64,000 bases of DNA from an uncultured Candidatus Saccharibacteria bacterium (GCA_947166125.1 CAMVCW010000001.1:219104-283103), one strand, 5' to 3'; counted from the first letter of the stretch, positions 8,825-17,680 are shown. Notes: generated by a model not told the origin, from the letters alone. Program-made: numbers and translations.

Positions 8825-8853
8825 ATTATAGCATACTTCGTGTAAAAAGTCAA
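8825..8853 (-). promoter_or_regulatory. Promoter TTGACT-N17-TATAAT for the small membrane protein gene
   Basis: + strand attata 8825-8830 and agtcaa 8848-8853. Confidence 0.75.
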
Positions 8854-8919
8854 TGCTAAACTTGGCATTTGGGGAGATTGGTGATAAAATGATAGGGTAA
8901 TAAGCAGAAAAGGACTATT

Positions 8920-9597
8920 ATGGCTGAATATAAGTTAACTTTAGAAAAACGCGAAGTAACTGGTAAGAAATTGAAAGATTTGAGAACAAAAGGCTTAATT
9001 CCTTCTGTAGTGTATGGTGGGAAGGAACCAGTACTTTTGGCATCTGAATATGTAGCAACAGAAAAAGTATTAGAGAAAGCAGGCTATCATTCTCCAATTG
9101 ATCTAGACATGGCCGGTAAAAAGCACTTGGCGATTGTGAAAAACGTAGCAATTGATCCGGTGTCTCGTAGGATTATGAACGTGGAATTTCAGGCGATTTC
9201 GGCACGGGAAGTAGTGGAAGCTACTACGCCGGTAGTAATTGTGAATTTTGAAGCGAGCGAAGCTTCTAAGACTTATCATTTTGCTTTGACTCAAGCGATC
9301 GAAGAGTTGGACGTAAAGGCGAAACCAGCGGATTTGCCAAAAGAGTTAGAAATTGATGCTTCTGGTATGAAAGAAGTGGATGACAAGATTGTGATTTCTG
9401 ATATTGTGCTACCTAAGGGCGTAGAATTGGCAGATAAGGAGTTGGATCCAGAGCAGGTAGTGGCATCGCTATACGATCCGGCGGCGGAAGCTGAAAAGCG
9501 CGAAGCAGAGGCAGAAGAGCCAGCAGTAGAAGCGGCTGATGTGCCAGCGGATAATGGTAAGAAGCCAGAAGAAGCTGAAGAGTCTGCACAAGAATAA
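8920..9597 (+). CDS. rplY: Ribosomal protein L25/TL5/CTC family
   Basis: YKLTLEKREVTGKKLKDLRTKGLIPSVVYG; long TL5-type second domain; acidic tail. Confidence 0.88.
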   Translation: MAEYKLTLEKREVTGKKLKDLRTKGLIPSVVYGGKEPVLLASEYVATEKVLEKAGYHSPIDLDMAGKKHLAIVKNVAIDPVSRRIMNVEFQAISAREVVEATTPVVIVNFEASEASKTYHFALTQAIEELDVKAKPADLPKELEIDASGMKEVDDKIVISDIVLPKGVELADKELDPEQVVASLYDPAAEAEKREAEAEEPAVEAADVPADNGKKPEEAEESAQE

Positions 9598-9602
9598 ATT
9601 AA

Positions 9603-9630
9603 AAAATAACCCCACTAGGGGTTATTTTTT
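9603..9630. terminator. Bidirectional intrinsic terminator
   Basis: AAAATAACCCC-acta-GGGGTTATTTTTT. Confidence 0.85.
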
Positions 9631-11465
9631 AAAGCTTCTGTGTTTGCAATCAATCTATCTAGGAAGGCTTGGCGGGCGGCATCTGCATTTTCATTGTTGC
9701 CTTTCCAGGCATAGAGAGCGGGATCTTGCAGGGCACGAGCGAAAGAAAATGTAACAGGCCAAGGGAAGGGGCCGTTTTTCTCTACTTCGGCAAGATTGTT
9801 GGTGGCCTGTTCGACAGTTTGGCCGCCAGATAGAAATACTACACCGGCGAGTTCGGTTGGAACATGGTTTTTGAGAACTTCGGCGGTTTTTGCTCCGACT
9901 TCTTCTGGGGTGGATGGGGTTTCGTAGTTTTTGCCGGCGAGAACCATATTGACCTTTAGAATGCAAGCGCGTAGGTTTACTCCGAAATCGGAGAGCTTTT
10001 TAAATAATTCGTCTAAGATTTTGCTGGTGATTTCGGCGTTTTGGTCTATGGAATAATAACCATCGTAGACTACTTCTGGCTCAACGATTGGCACGAGGCC
10101 GGCGGATTGGCATTTTTTGGCGTATTCGGCGAGGATGCGGCAGTTTTCTTCGATGGCATGGGTGGTGGGGGTAAGGGCGGTGCCGGCGGTAGAGAGACGG
10201 ATTTCGAAAGCGGCGCGCCATTTGGCGAAGCGTAATCCCATCATGTAATATTCTTTGAGACGTTCGTCCAAGCCATTTAGGCCTTTGGTGTAAGTTTCTA
10301 GGGAATTGTCGAATTTGGCGAGACCTTGGTCTACTTTGATACCAGGGATAATGCGGCGACTAATGAGAAAATCTACGTAATTTTGGCCATTATCGGCGAG
10401 CTGACGGGCGGTTTCGTCGAAGAGAATAACACCGTTGACGTATTTTTCTAAATCTTTGGTAGTGAAGAAAATATTGCGGTAATAGCGGCGGTTTTCGTAG
10501 GTGTCGGGGATGTCTAGCTGGCTGAATTTCTTTTTGATAGAGCCACCAGATTCGTCGGCGGCTAAAATACCTTTTGGTTTTAATACAAGATTGGCGGCGA
10601 TAAGTTCTAAATTTTCTTTGGGTGAAGTGTTTTTGGCGATTTCTTGCAGTTCGGCAAGGGGTAAGACGGCGTTAAGCTTGGAATTCTCGATATTGATGCG
10701 GGCCAACGTCAGGCTATCTTCTACGGAATTGCCGAGGATGAAACCACCTAAAATAGTGGCAGCAGCAATAGAGTAAACTGAAAGATGAGTAAGAATATCT
10801 ATGCGGTCTACTGAGATGGTTTCGGAGAGATTTTGGTAGGAAAGTGTGGTTTCGGAGATATGGACGAGCTTTTCGGGGTCAATTTCGGCTGAAGAGAGCG
10901 CGTCTTTTTCCTCCGATTTTTCCCTGTTTTCTTCCAAAAAGATTAAATCGGCGCGAGGGATGAGATCGTTTAGATTAGGGTTTTCGAAATTGCGAATATA
11001 GAGAACGAGTTTGGTATTTTGCGAAATATCCAGGTACGCGTGAATTTTGGCGGCGGCTTCGGTGGTGAGCTCGGCAGAGCGGTCTATATAGAGATAGTCT
11101 ACTGGCTCGGCGGGTGGGGTAAAATCGGTAGTTTTGTATCTGCTCGGTACAAAATAGCTGGTTTTGCCATCGGCAATAAGGATGTAGCGGTAAGTTTCGG
11201 CAGGGTCGGTGGAGGTGAATTCGTTGTTTTCTAGGCGGAGGTCGGAGCCAGAAATAGTGGTAGGTAAACCCATTTTTTGTAAGACCTCTAGCGAAATGGC
11301 GGCACCACCTAGGCTAGAATTGCGGTGAAAAAAGTGGTGTTCGCTAGCGTTGAAGCTGATGTCTAGCCATTTGGTGCTGTTTTTATCAGTTTCGAGATGC
11401 TCGCTGCGGCTGTCTATATTGAGATAGACATCTTTCAAGACATTTCCCACCACTAAGATATTCAT
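9615..11465 (-). CDS. Fusion: N-terminal PfkB/ribokinase-like domain (degenerate) + class I fructose-bisphosphate aldolase
   Basis: N-term ILVVGNVLKDVYLNID...SSLGGAAISLEVLQKMGLPTTISG; C-term GILAADESGGSIKKKF, NGVILFDET, IKVDQGL, VPIVEPEVVYDG, ILKVNMVLAGKN, VVFLSGGQT. Confidence 0.85.
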   Translation of the reverse strand: MNILVVGNVLKDVYLNIDSRSEHLETDKNSTKWLDISFNASEHHFFHRNSSLGGAAISLEVLQKMGLPTTISGSDLRLENNEFTSTDPAETYRYILIADGKTSYFVPSRYKTTDFTPPAEPVDYLYIDRSAELTTEAAAKIHAYLDISQNTKLVLYIRNFENPNLNDLIPRADLIFLEENREKSEEKDALSSAEIDPEKLVHISETTLSYQNLSETISVDRIDILTHLSVYSIAAATILGGFILGNSVEDSLTLARINIENSKLNAVLPLAELQEIAKNTSPKENLELIAANLVLKPKGILAADESGGSIKKKFSQLDIPDTYENRRYYRNIFFTTKDLEKYVNGVILFDETARQLADNGQNYVDFLISRRIIPGIKVDQGLAKFDNSLETYTKGLNGLDERLKEYYMMGLRFAKWRAAFEIRLSTAGTALTPTTHAIEENCRILAEYAKKCQSAGLVPIVEPEVVYDGYYSIDQNAEITSKILDELFKKLSDFGVNLRACILKVNMVLAGKNYETPSTPEEVGAKTAEVLKNHVPTELAGVVFLSGGQTVEQATNNLAEVEKNGPFPWPVTFSFARALQDPALYAWKGNNENADAARQAFLDRLIANTEALKNNP

Positions 11466-11537
11466 AAGTGTATTATAGCATATTTTTTTGCAGTATTTTA
11501 TGCTATTGAAAAATAGGTTTCGGTTATTCGCCAAAAA

Positions 11538-13193
11538 TCACCGGGCTAAGCAGCGGATGGGCATTCCACGGTTTCTGCCATCTGTGTATGATGGATATGC
11601 GTAGGAGGAATTATATTTCATAAGGTAAGCGAAGCCGCCGGTTGTGGATGTATTGGTCCAATAGAAGCCGTTATTTAGATCTTGTAGACTGCTATCTATG
11701 TCGCCAGCTATAACAAAATAAATTGGAGAATCATTTATTAAATCGTAACCGTTAGACGAATATTCAACTGCTTGTTGTGCTACTATAGTAGAGTCGAGGG
11801 TAATTCCAGATTGATACAATAGATTGTCAAAATCTGATTTGAAAATAGTGTTGTCTTCCTTTGATAGTCCTTTTGGTAATTTCCATCCGGCTGGGCATAT
11901 GGAATTTGGTACAGTATGGTAGTCGGTAGAATACCCTGTAGTGTTATTTTCGGCTACTGCAGCAGACCAATTGTAGTAATTGCCGACGTGAAAATGTTTG
12001 CATTCTGATTCTAAGTATCCTGCGTTAATACAGGATTGTAATGAATTAAACCTATTATTTTCGTGGAAATACAAATCTCCTGCGTCTAGTTGGCGTGGAT
12101 GATAAAAGTCGGACGCCCAATTTTTAATACTATTGCCTCCTATGCTAACCAAACTGGCTGCTGGGTTAAGTGAAGAAGGTGGTTGCCAGCTAGCATTCGC
12201 GTCGAAACTATTTGGGTCCCAACCTAAGTCTGTATCGTTGTGGGTGTAGGTTTTGACGGTGTCTACATCAAAGTCTAAATTCTGCGTCATCCAACAATGT
12301 CCATCGTCTAATTTTGCTACCCAGTACAACTTATTATCTCTAATATCTACTAATTGTGCCTCAGATGGTGCGTTGTGGGCTTTAGTTAGATTGCATATCC
12401 TATCACTCATATCTTGCATTGAGTAATAGCTACCGATAGTCTCTCCAGTAGTAGGGTCTGTAATGGTGACTTTATCTTTTCCGGCTATATCATAGGCTTC
12501 TTCTATCGTAGTCAGTTGGTTTGCATCATATGGATGTGTCATAGTGTATTTAACTTTACCTAAGTATGTGCCTGCTGGTTGGACAGAATTAGCATAGATT
12601 TGGTAAGTAGTATTAAAGTAGGAGCCAGTTAAGTCTGTGTTAATGTCCATACTAGTGCCAGATGCTCTATAAGCCACTATGGTATCTGTTTCTGGTATTA
12701 GGCTGTAGTTATTATAGCCGTCTATAATAGTAGGAGCATAAGTACCATTATTGCTAGATAGTTTCATAGCCCAAGAAGAAGGAGTAGAAGTAGTAAGTGT
12801 AGTAGGATAAATGCCGGTATGAATATTGTAGCTACTATTAACACTACTAATTAAATCTGTATTACCAGCTATATCATTACTACTACCTATGGCATAGATA
12901 AAATAACCATTATTATCATTACAATAAGCATTAATCTTGGTATTACCTATGTCATCTTGTTTTTGCCCATTAACTAGAGTAATGGTATGTGGTGTGACTA
13001 CACTAGCGCTAATGCTACAAGCAGATGGCAGAGTCAAGGCTACGCTGTCCGTGCTGGAGCTGTAGGCAGAGCTGTGAGGCAATGATAAAATAATGGCAGA
13101 AATGATAGTAAGTGGGATAGAAACTAGGAGAATGTTACGGAAGGCTTTGTAGAAGAAGCCTGTATAATTATTTGTTTTAGTTATCTCACCCAT
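11538..13193 (-). CDS. Secreted surface protein with C-terminal Fibrobacter-succinogenes-major-paralog (FISUMP)-like domain
   Basis: N-terminal TM; WVAKLDDGHCWMTQNLDFDVD..., ICPAGWKLPKG, YWTNTST...GMPIRCLAR; SD aaaggagag. Confidence 0.75.
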   Translation of the reverse strand: MGEITKTNNYTGFFYKAFRNILLVSIPLTIISAIILSLPHSSAYSSSTDSVALTLPSACSISASVVTPHTITLVNGQKQDDIGNTKINAYCNDNNGYFIYAIGSSNDIAGNTDLISSVNSSYNIHTGIYPTTLTTSTPSSWAMKLSSNNGTYAPTIIDGYNNYSLIPETDTIVAYRASGTSMDINTDLTGSYFNTTYQIYANSVQPAGTYLGKVKYTMTHPYDANQLTTIEEAYDIAGKDKVTITDPTTGETIGSYYSMQDMSDRICNLTKAHNAPSEAQLVDIRDNKLYWVAKLDDGHCWMTQNLDFDVDTVKTYTHNDTDLGWDPNSFDANASWQPPSSLNPAASLVSIGGNSIKNWASDFYHPRQLDAGDLYFHENNRFNSLQSCINAGYLESECKHFHVGNYYNWSAAVAENNTTGYSTDYHTVPNSICPAGWKLPKGLSKEDNTIFKSDFDNLLYQSGITLDSTIVAQQAVEYSSNGYDLINDSPIYFVIAGDIDSSLQDLNNGFYWTNTSTTGGFAYLMKYNSSYAYPSYTDGRNRGMPIRCLAR

Positions 13194-13222
13194 TTTATCT
13201 CTCCTTTGGCTTGATTTTGTAT

Positions 13223-13335
13223 ATATATCTTAGCGGGTGACAGACTTGGGAGGGCCCCCACGGAGCTCGCAGGTGCGAAGCACCGAGGGGATGCCGTGGG
13301 AAGGAAAAAGTCTGGCAGGACCCACTAAGATATAT
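13223..13335. repeat. Complex palindromic element 1 in the leader of the FISUMP-like surface gene
   Basis: ATATATCTTAGCGGGT...ACCCACTAAGATATAT; inner CAGACTT/AAGTCTG, CCCACGG/CCGTGGG, GGTGC-gaa-GCACC. Confidence 0.8.
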
Positions 13336-13403
13336 TAATTTACTAATCTTTGTGATGCCATTTTGTGTAAACGGGGTAGTATTACAAAAATGGCACCGCA
13401 AGG

Positions 13404-13529
13404 GTGCAATTATCCAACAATTGTGCCAATAGCCCAACAGCGGACACCTCACGGCGCCATTTCTACTGTTAGGCCTATAATAAAATACTAAAAATGTTGG
13501 CACATTTTTCTATTGTTGAATAATTGCAC
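13404..13529. repeat. Complex palindromic element 2, adjacent to element 1
   Basis: GTGCAATTATcCAACAATtGTGCCAA versus TTGGCACAttttctATTGTTGaATAATTGCAC. Confidence 0.75.
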
Positions 13530-13545
13530 TTTTATTATACCACAC

Positions 13546-13577
13546 AAAAAAGATTAGCAACTAGGAAATTGCTAATC
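13546..13577 (-). terminator. Intrinsic terminator of the HAD/PMM-like gene
   Basis: Minus strand GATTAGCAA-loop-TTGCTAATC followed by TTTTTT. Confidence 0.8.
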
Positions 13578-13596
13578 TTTAGTTGGTGAGAAGAAA

Positions 13597-14361
13597 TTAG
13601 AGTACACCAAGAATGCCGCGGAGAGCGTAAGCGGTGTCTTCGTGATTGCGGACCGTGATAGTATCGATGCCCATTTGTACTACTGGGTAATCATTGCCGC
13701 CAGGCTGAGTCATGTCGCCAAAATAGAGAATGTCTTCTTTTTTGACATTTAGCTCTTCTAAGAGATGAGTCATGCCAAAGACTTTGTTCATGCCTGGAGT
13801 GATGGCATTGATGGAGGTAGTGCCACCGATTTCGTATTCAAATTCTGGGGCGAGCTCGCGGCAACGGGCACAGATGGCTTCGCGTTTTTTGCAATCTGGA
13901 TCCCAGGCGTATTTTTCCTCGGTGCCGGCTTTTTGACCGAGAGCCGAGAAAGTGACTTGAGAAAGACGGTTTTCGATGATTTCGTCACCAGGCTGGAGCT
14001 TGTCTTCTTCCCAGTAGCCGAGCTCGGTAGCGGCAGTTTTGATAGTTTCGGTAATTTTGGTAACTTGTTCCTCTGTAAGTGGATAATTATATACTTGAAT
14101 CCAATCGTTTTTGGCGGTGTCGTAACGATAATATTGCGTTCCTTGGGCCACAAACAAGTGTAGGTGCGATAATTGCTCCGGAGTAGGGTGGGGGAGCCGG
14201 TCTACAATTTGAATAAGGAATTGGTCGAATTTTTGGCCCGAAATGGGGCAAATTTCGAAATGGTCGAGACAACTAACCAATAAATCGGCGATGTCGTCGG
14301 TAATGGGGGTTTTGGCCACGTTTAATGTTTGATCTATGTCAAATGCAAGTACTTTTTTCAT
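13597..14361 (-). CDS. HAD-superfamily phosphatase, phosphomannomutase (eukaryotic-type PMM)-like
   Basis: KKVLAFDIDQTL, CPISGQKF, ENRLSQVTFSALGQKA, DILYFGDMTQPGGNDYPV. Confidence 0.75.
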   Translation of the reverse strand: MKKVLAFDIDQTLNVAKTPITDDIADLLVSCLDHFEICPISGQKFDQFLIQIVDRLPHPTPEQLSHLHLFVAQGTQYYRYDTAKNDWIQVYNYPLTEEQVTKITETIKTAATELGYWEEDKLQPGDEIIENRLSQVTFSALGQKAGTEEKYAWDPDCKKREAICARCRELAPEFEYEIGGTTSINAITPGMNKVFGMTHLLEELNVKKEDILYFGDMTQPGGNDYPVVQMGIDTITVRNHEDTAYALRGILGVL

Positions 14362-14412
14362 AATACTTTGATTGTATCATATGTGCAATAATATATGTGC
14401 TATAATAAGCTT

Positions 14413-15177
14413 ATGAAAACTTATATCGTGGGCAACTGGAAGCTGAATTTCACGGTGGGGGAAGCTTCAATTTATCTTCATAAACTTTTAAAGGCGATGC
14501 CAAATTACAGAGATATAGATGTAATAGTGGCACCATCTACGATTGCTTTGCAGCCGCTGTCTTTGCAAGTAGATAGGCATAAGATAAAGTTGGCTGCGCA
14601 AAATGGATTTTATCGGGATTACGGGGCTTTTACGGGAGAAACGTCGTTTTCACAACTTCGTGGTATTGTGGACTATGCGATTATTGGACATTCTGAGCGG
14701 CGGTATATTTTTAGGGAAGATGATAAAATGGTGATGCGAAAGGTGGCTGCGGCGATACGAAATAAAATTACCCCGATATTATGTATAGGCGAGACAGAGA
14801 GTGAGCGGACGTTTGGTGAAACAGCGGACGTGATTCGCGATCAGTTAAGCGGTGGATTATCAGAGGTGGGAGATGATGATATAGATAATGTGATTATAGC
14901 TTATGAGCCAGTGTGGGCGATTTCGTCTGCAAAATCGGCTAAATTGGCTGCACCAGACGAAGTGGCAGATGCGGTAGCGCTAATTCGTAAAACCTTGAAA
15001 GACTTATATGGTAAAGCGGGGGAGAACGTGCCAGTGCTGTTTGGCGGAAGTGTGAATCCTTCTAATGCGGGGGCATATTTAACTGTGCCAGGGGTAAATG
15101 GCTTGCTGATGGGCGGGTCTTCCTTGATTCTGAGTGAATTCGTTGATATAATTGAGACAGCTAAAAGAGTAAGGTAA
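14413..15177 (+). CDS. tpiA: Triosephosphate isomerase
   Basis: MKTYIVGNWKLNFT, YAIIGHSERR, IIAYEPVWAI, VLFGGSVNPSNA; start 6 nt after TATAAT. Confidence 0.95.
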   Translation: MKTYIVGNWKLNFTVGEASIYLHKLLKAMPNYRDIDVIVAPSTIALQPLSLQVDRHKIKLAAQNGFYRDYGAFTGETSFSQLRGIVDYAIIGHSERRYIFREDDKMVMRKVAAAIRNKITPILCIGETESERTFGETADVIRDQLSGGLSEVGDDDIDNVIIAYEPVWAISSAKSAKLAAPDEVADAVALIRKTLKDLYGKAGENVPVLFGGSVNPSNAGAYLTVPGVNGLLMGGSSLILSEFVDIIETAKRVR

Positions 15178-15839
15178 TGAACAAAAAATACATGGATTTT
15201 GTCCCGTCTAAGCCGGTAGAAAAATCGGCTGGTAGAGCCGTGTCAAAAAAACCTGTAGAAAAAAAGATTACCGCGAAGTCGGTAATGAAGAAAACTGTAG
15301 CAAAACAGAAGCCAGTACGAGAAGAAGTGGTTTTGCAAGAAGATGTTCTGATGGCTGGCGCAGAGACTTTTTCGCTGAAAAAAGAGCCGGTTTATGGCAT
15401 TGTAGAGGATTATCGGCCGAAATTTGTTAAAACAGAGGTAGCGAAGCGGCCTTTGTCGCGCGGGCATTTTGCAAGCAGTAAGAGCGAATTGGCGGAAGCT
15501 AAAGCTGTGAAGGTGGCTGCGAAAAAGATTGAAAAACCAGTTAGGCCTGTGGAAAAACCTGTGGAAAAGTCTGAAGTTGCAAAGGTGGCAGCAGATAAAA
15601 CTAAGATGAAAGTGCCGAAATCGCCATTTATTAATCAAGCAAAGGTGGCAAAAAGGCCGTTATCTAAAAATATTTACGAACGTACAGTGAAACCGACAGA
15701 GGAAGTGGCGACTGGCCCGGTGACGATCATTTCTAAACCAGAGAAAGAAAGTAAAGTTAGTTTAGTGGTGACGATTATAATAACGATCATTCTAGGGGCG
15801 GCGGCTGGAACTGTGGCGTTTTTGTTGTTGCCAAAATAA
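15177..15839 (+). CDS. Lys/Pro/Val-rich protein with C-terminal TM helix
   Basis: TAATGA overlap with tpiA; C-terminal SLVVTIIITIILGAAAGTVAFLLL. Confidence 0.65.
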   Translation: MNKKYMDFVPSKPVEKSAGRAVSKKPVEKKITAKSVMKKTVAKQKPVREEVVLQEDVLMAGAETFSLKKEPVYGIVEDYRPKFVKTEVAKRPLSRGHFASSKSELAEAKAVKVAAKKIEKPVRPVEKPVEKSEVAKVAADKTKMKVPKSPFINQAKVAKRPLSKNIYERTVKPTEEVATGPVTIISKPEKESKVSLVVTIIITIILGAAAGTVAFLLLPK

Positions 15840-15854
15840 TTTACTAGAGGAGCT

Positions 15855-16220
15855 ATGAATAATCCGTTTATTAAATATGTGATGAAAGAAAAAAAAGAGG
15901 ATATTTTTCATTCTTCGGCGTATGGTAAAGCGCAAAATGGTGAAGCGATGGGTGCGGCGTCTGTTGAGGGCTTTAATGAGCGGATGAAGATAGATAGAAA
16001 TCGGCAAATAGTGAAGGGATATAATGATTCGCGTGTGGTAAATGGCACATATGCGAATGGTCCGAAGGCGAAAAAATATGTGCCATCGGAGGAAAAGGGA
16101 AAGGAAGGGATTGGTGGGGCTACAAAGATGGCAAGTACAAAATCTGTGCCAAAACCCATGACAACCGCTCCGGCCAGGAGGTCGTTTGTGCCACCGATAA
16201 AACCGAATTTTGGGAAGTAA
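15855..16220 (+). CDS. Hypothetical protein, 121 aa
   Basis: ORF preceded by aggagct SD. Confidence 0.55.
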   Translation: MNNPFIKYVMKEKKEDIFHSSAYGKAQNGEAMGAASVEGFNERMKIDRNRQIVKGYNDSRVVNGTYANGPKAKKYVPSEEKGKEGIGGATKMASTKSVPKPMTTAPARRSFVPPIKPNFGK

Positions 16221-16324
16221 AAAAGCCTGAGAGGGTTTGATTTTGGTGCGGGTAAAGGTTTTGCCTTTTCCTGTACAGGTAGCACAAAATAAGATAAGAA
16301 TAAATTCTTATCTTCATTTGTGCT

Positions 16325-16343
16325 TGGTGCGGGTAGAGAGAAT
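16325..16343 (-). repeat. Partial copy of the tRNA-Gly 3' end (tRNA remnant)
   Basis: tggtgcgggtagagagaat identical to 16411-16429; a shorter copy tggtgcgggta at 16244-16254. Confidence 0.75.
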
Positions 16344-16410
16344 GTCTTCACTCGGCCCCACTCCGGATAAAAATAAAATATGAGAGCAAGCTCTCAATTT
16401 CATTTTTCTC

Positions 16411-16485
16411 TGGTGCGGGTAGAGAGAATCGAACTCTCATCTCAAGTTTGGAAAACTTGCATACTAACCACTGTACTATACCCGC
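16411..16485 (-). tRNA. tRNA-Gly(TCC), CCA encoded
   Basis: gcgggtatagtacagtggttagtatgcaagttttccaaacttgagatgagagttcgattctctctacccgcacca. Confidence 0.92.
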
Positions 16486-16503
16486 AATTTGCGAACATAA
16501 ACC

Positions 16504-16581
16504 TGGGGTGGGATATCGGGATCGAACCGACGACCTTCTGGACCACAATCAGACGCTCTAACCATCTGAGCTAATCCCACC
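16504..16581 (-). tRNA. tRNA-His(GTG), with G-1:C73 and CCA encoded
   Basis: ggtgggattagctcagatggttagagcgtctgattgtggtccagaaggtcgtcggttcgatcccgatatcccacccca. Confidence 0.92.
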
Positions 16582-16682
16582 AGATAGGTCTGTGTTGGGT
16601 ATATTATAGCGGTTATTTATGAAAAAATCAAGGGAGAGAACGAGCAAATAATGGATTTTTGGAAATTTTTATGGTTTATATA

Positions 16683-16711
16683 TTGACAAAAATAAAAGTG
16701 TGTGCTATAAT
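16683..16711 (+). promoter_or_regulatory. Consensus promoter TTGACA-N17-TATAAT
   Basis: ttgacaaaaataaaagtgtgtgctataat. Confidence 0.85.
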
Positions 16712-16812
16712 GAGGATATTGTAGCTTAACAACTAGGTAGGATGAGTTGTAAAAGATACTGTTTTTGTACGAATATTCCAATTTCCAAAAAATATAGAAA
16801 GGATGTGTTTTC

Positions 16813-17370
16813 ATGGGAAAACATAGTCAGAACAACAAGAATAATCAGAACAACTCCAATAACACTACGCAGCAGCCTGCACAAAACCCCGCTCCGATCG
16901 CGCTGGATGATATCGAAAAGCTGTTGAAAAAACAGAGCGAAGAACTCAAGAACAGCTTTGACGGCAAGTTTGGCAAACACGAAGATCGAATTAAGAAACT
17001 GGAGAATGCGGTATTTAAGCAGCAGAATGCTGGTGGATCATCCGCCGCAAGCTCTGCTTCTACTGCGGCTACTTCGGCGACGACTGCCACAACGAACACT
17101 ACGGCTGCTCCTGCATCTGCGGTGCAAGCTACGCCGTCTGCTTCTCCGGCATCTCAGCCGGTGGTGCAGGGAGGTGTCTCCTTGAAGAATGGCCCGGGCT
17201 ACGCCTATACGTACTGGGACTACGAGGCAGGATGCCGGCAGCTTACCTCAAACATTTGGGCGGCCAAGCAGGCCGGCAATGGCACATACGAGATCGTATG
17301 GGCCTATTACAGGAACGACGTAATCGATCACCTCCTTTCCAAGGAGGAAATCAAGAAGTACATTCCGTAA
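16813..17370 (+). CDS. Ala/Thr/Ser-rich linker protein with coiled coil, accessory
   Basis: SD-like gaaagga; distinct codon usage from neighbours; KKLENAVFKQQ coiled coil then low-complexity linker. Confidence 0.7.
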   Translation: MGKHSQNNKNNQNNSNNTTQQPAQNPAPIALDDIEKLLKKQSEELKNSFDGKFGKHEDRIKKLENAVFKQQNAGGSSAASSASTAATSATTATTNTTAAPASAVQATPSASPASQPVVQGGVSLKNGPGYAYTYWDYEAGCRQLTSNIWAAKQAGNGTYEIVWAYYRNDVIDHLLSKEEIKKYIP

Positions 17371-17414
17371 TTCTAGGGCTCGCCCTACCCGAGCCTGCTA
17401 CGAGTACTTTATGG

Positions 17415-17440
17415 AAACCCGGCTTCACGGCCGGGTTTTT
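17415..17440 (+). terminator. Intrinsic terminator
   Basis: AAACCCGGC-ttca-cGGCCGGGTTTTT. Confidence 0.85.
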
Positions 17441-17488
17441 CATGTGCGTGATATATTTAGACATAAGCACAAAAAGCTGGTATATATA

Positions 17489-17517
17489 TTGACAAAAAAG
17501 CGAAAGTGTGATACAAT
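17489..17517 (+). promoter_or_regulatory. Consensus promoter TTGACA-N17-TACAAT with about 160-nt leader
   Basis: ttgacaaaaaagcgaaagtgtgatacaat. Confidence 0.85.
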
Positions 17518-17680
17518 GTAAGTAGTCTGAGTTTTGGTGTGTCTAAAGTCAAAACGACGAAGGCCATTAACAACCGAATCATCTCAGATTTCAAATGAAA
17601 TCTGAATAGCTATATGCGTAAACTCATCCCCAATTAACTGGGGGCGAGTGCCTCCAGAAATCTTAAAGGAGGTAATATCA

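Noticed and set aside
13195-13503. 102-aa minus-strand ORF
   Set aside because: It overlaps the stacked palindromes, has an odd composition and no recognisable domain; more likely non-coding structured DNA.
16241-16440. Possible CRISPR array because of the regularly spaced tggtgcgggta repeat
   Set aside because: Only three copies of unequal length, each matching the 3' end of the adjacent tRNA-Gly gene; tRNA remnants explain it better and there are no cas genes.
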